Shown here piece after piece: positions 5,503 to 5,843 of a stretch of 5,843 bases of DNA (position 1 is the stretch's first letter; each line of letters opens with the position of its first letter). The notes under the pieces were generated by a model, which was not told the DNA's origin, ran no database searches, and saw nothing but the letters and a program-made list of their open reading frames with translations. The position numbers were made by a program, and so were the translations under genes. Location of the stretch: positions 1 to 5,843 of the forward strand of contig JAGNNG010000142.1 of assembly GCA_017990795.1 (NCBI GenBank), written 5' to 3'. The stretch is from Deltaproteobacteria bacterium. GTDB lineage: Bacteria > Myxococcota_A > Polyangia > Palsa-1104 > JAEUJZ01.

Positions 5503-5843
5503 CTACGCCTGCGGTTGCTTTTGCCGTCGGCGCCAGACCAACCCAAAGAGCAGGCCAACCAGGATCATGCCAGCGGCCAACTTTAGCTCGCTAAAGCCCA
5601 CTGACAGCAAGAAGCCAAAGCAGCCGGTCAGCGCCAAGATTGGAATCAGCGGTCCAAACGGCGTGACAAAAGCACCTTCGGGCGCTTTCTCTTTCTTGCG
5701 CAACACCAGCACGGCTAGGCAGGTCGCCATGTACTGCACCACGACGGCGACGTTAGAGATATCCGCCAGCTCGCGAAAGCGTAGGCCAATAATCAGCATC
5801 GCGCCGACTAGGGTCGAGAGAGTGAGTACTGCCCACACCGGCG
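5503..5843 (-). CDS. APC-family amino-acid permease, C-terminal part (5' end outside window)
   Basis: The minus-strand frame is open from the right edge to TAG at 5503-5505, giving about 113 residues. The codon at 5836-5838 is an internal GTG (Val), not a start, because the frame continues as Pro to the edge. Four hydrophobic segments are visible: VWAVLTLSTLVGAMLIIGL, ISNVAVVVQYMATCLAVLVL, LIPILALTGCFGFLLSV and LAAGMILVGLLFGLVW. These fit the last four helices of a 12-TM inner-membrane transporter. The FRELADISNVAVVVQYM stretch, the charged cytoplasmic loop RKKEKAPEG and the following PFGPLIPILA are typical of amino-acid/polyamine antiporter-type permeases. The basic tail WRRRQKQPQA fits a cytoplasmic C-terminus. 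The substrate cannot be told from this part. Confidence 0.85.
   Translation of the reverse strand, partial: PVWAVLTLSTLVGAMLIIGLRFRELADISNVAVVVQYMATCLAVLVLRKKEKAPEGAFVTPFGPLIPILALTGCFGFLLSVGFSELKLAAGMILVGLLFGLVWRRRQKQPQA

Noticed and set aside
1..5843. Insertion sequence, CRISPR array, tRNA, or attachment site
   Set aside because: I saw no transposase-like protein, spaced direct repeats, cloverleaf-forming segment or terminal inverted repeats on reading both strands.

Overview
The window is GC-rich, densely packed chromosomal DNA with a housekeeping or secondary-metabolism character. I see no mobile-element, phage, CRISPR or RNA-gene signal. The protein families suggest a Gram-negative bacterium of the old deltaproteobacterial or myxobacterial type. 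The clues are a LeuA-family enzyme with an unusual C-terminal motif, a stand-alone RsbW-like ATPase of a form I associate with Myxococcota, and a mitochondrial-type thiolase. This assignment is from memory of the families and is an inference.

Layout, left to right. (1) A 5'-truncated gene on + (1-1289) encodes two consecutive DsbA/kappa-GST/HCCA-isomerase-like domains. (2) A small gene on - (1396-1590) converges on it, with a hairpin between them. (3) A roughly 320-base intergenic region (1591-1910) carries a good sigma70-like promoter pointing right. (4) A two-gene operon on + follows: an acetyl-CoA C-acyltransferase (thiolase, 1911-3122) and a DRE-TIM metallolyase of the LeuA/homocitrate-synthase type (3141-4391). 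(5) A second small gene on + (4458-4670) encodes a paralogue of the first small protein. (6) Two genes on - end the window: an RsbW/SpoIIAB-like ATP-binding protein (4681-5496) and, just upstream of it, the C-terminal part of an APC-family amino-acid permease (5503-5843, cut by the window edge).

The thiolase and the LeuA-like enzyme are both acyl-CoA carbon-carbon bond enzymes, 18 bases apart, and almost certainly co-transcribed. Together they suggest a short acyl-CoA or keto-acid pathway whose substrate cannot be fixed from sequence. The most distinctive feature is the pair of small paralogous proteins of about 65-70 residues. They flank the operon symmetrically with their 5' ends facing it, and share the cores VFSAT, VVTQSSD and FHCL. 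I cannot assign them a function.
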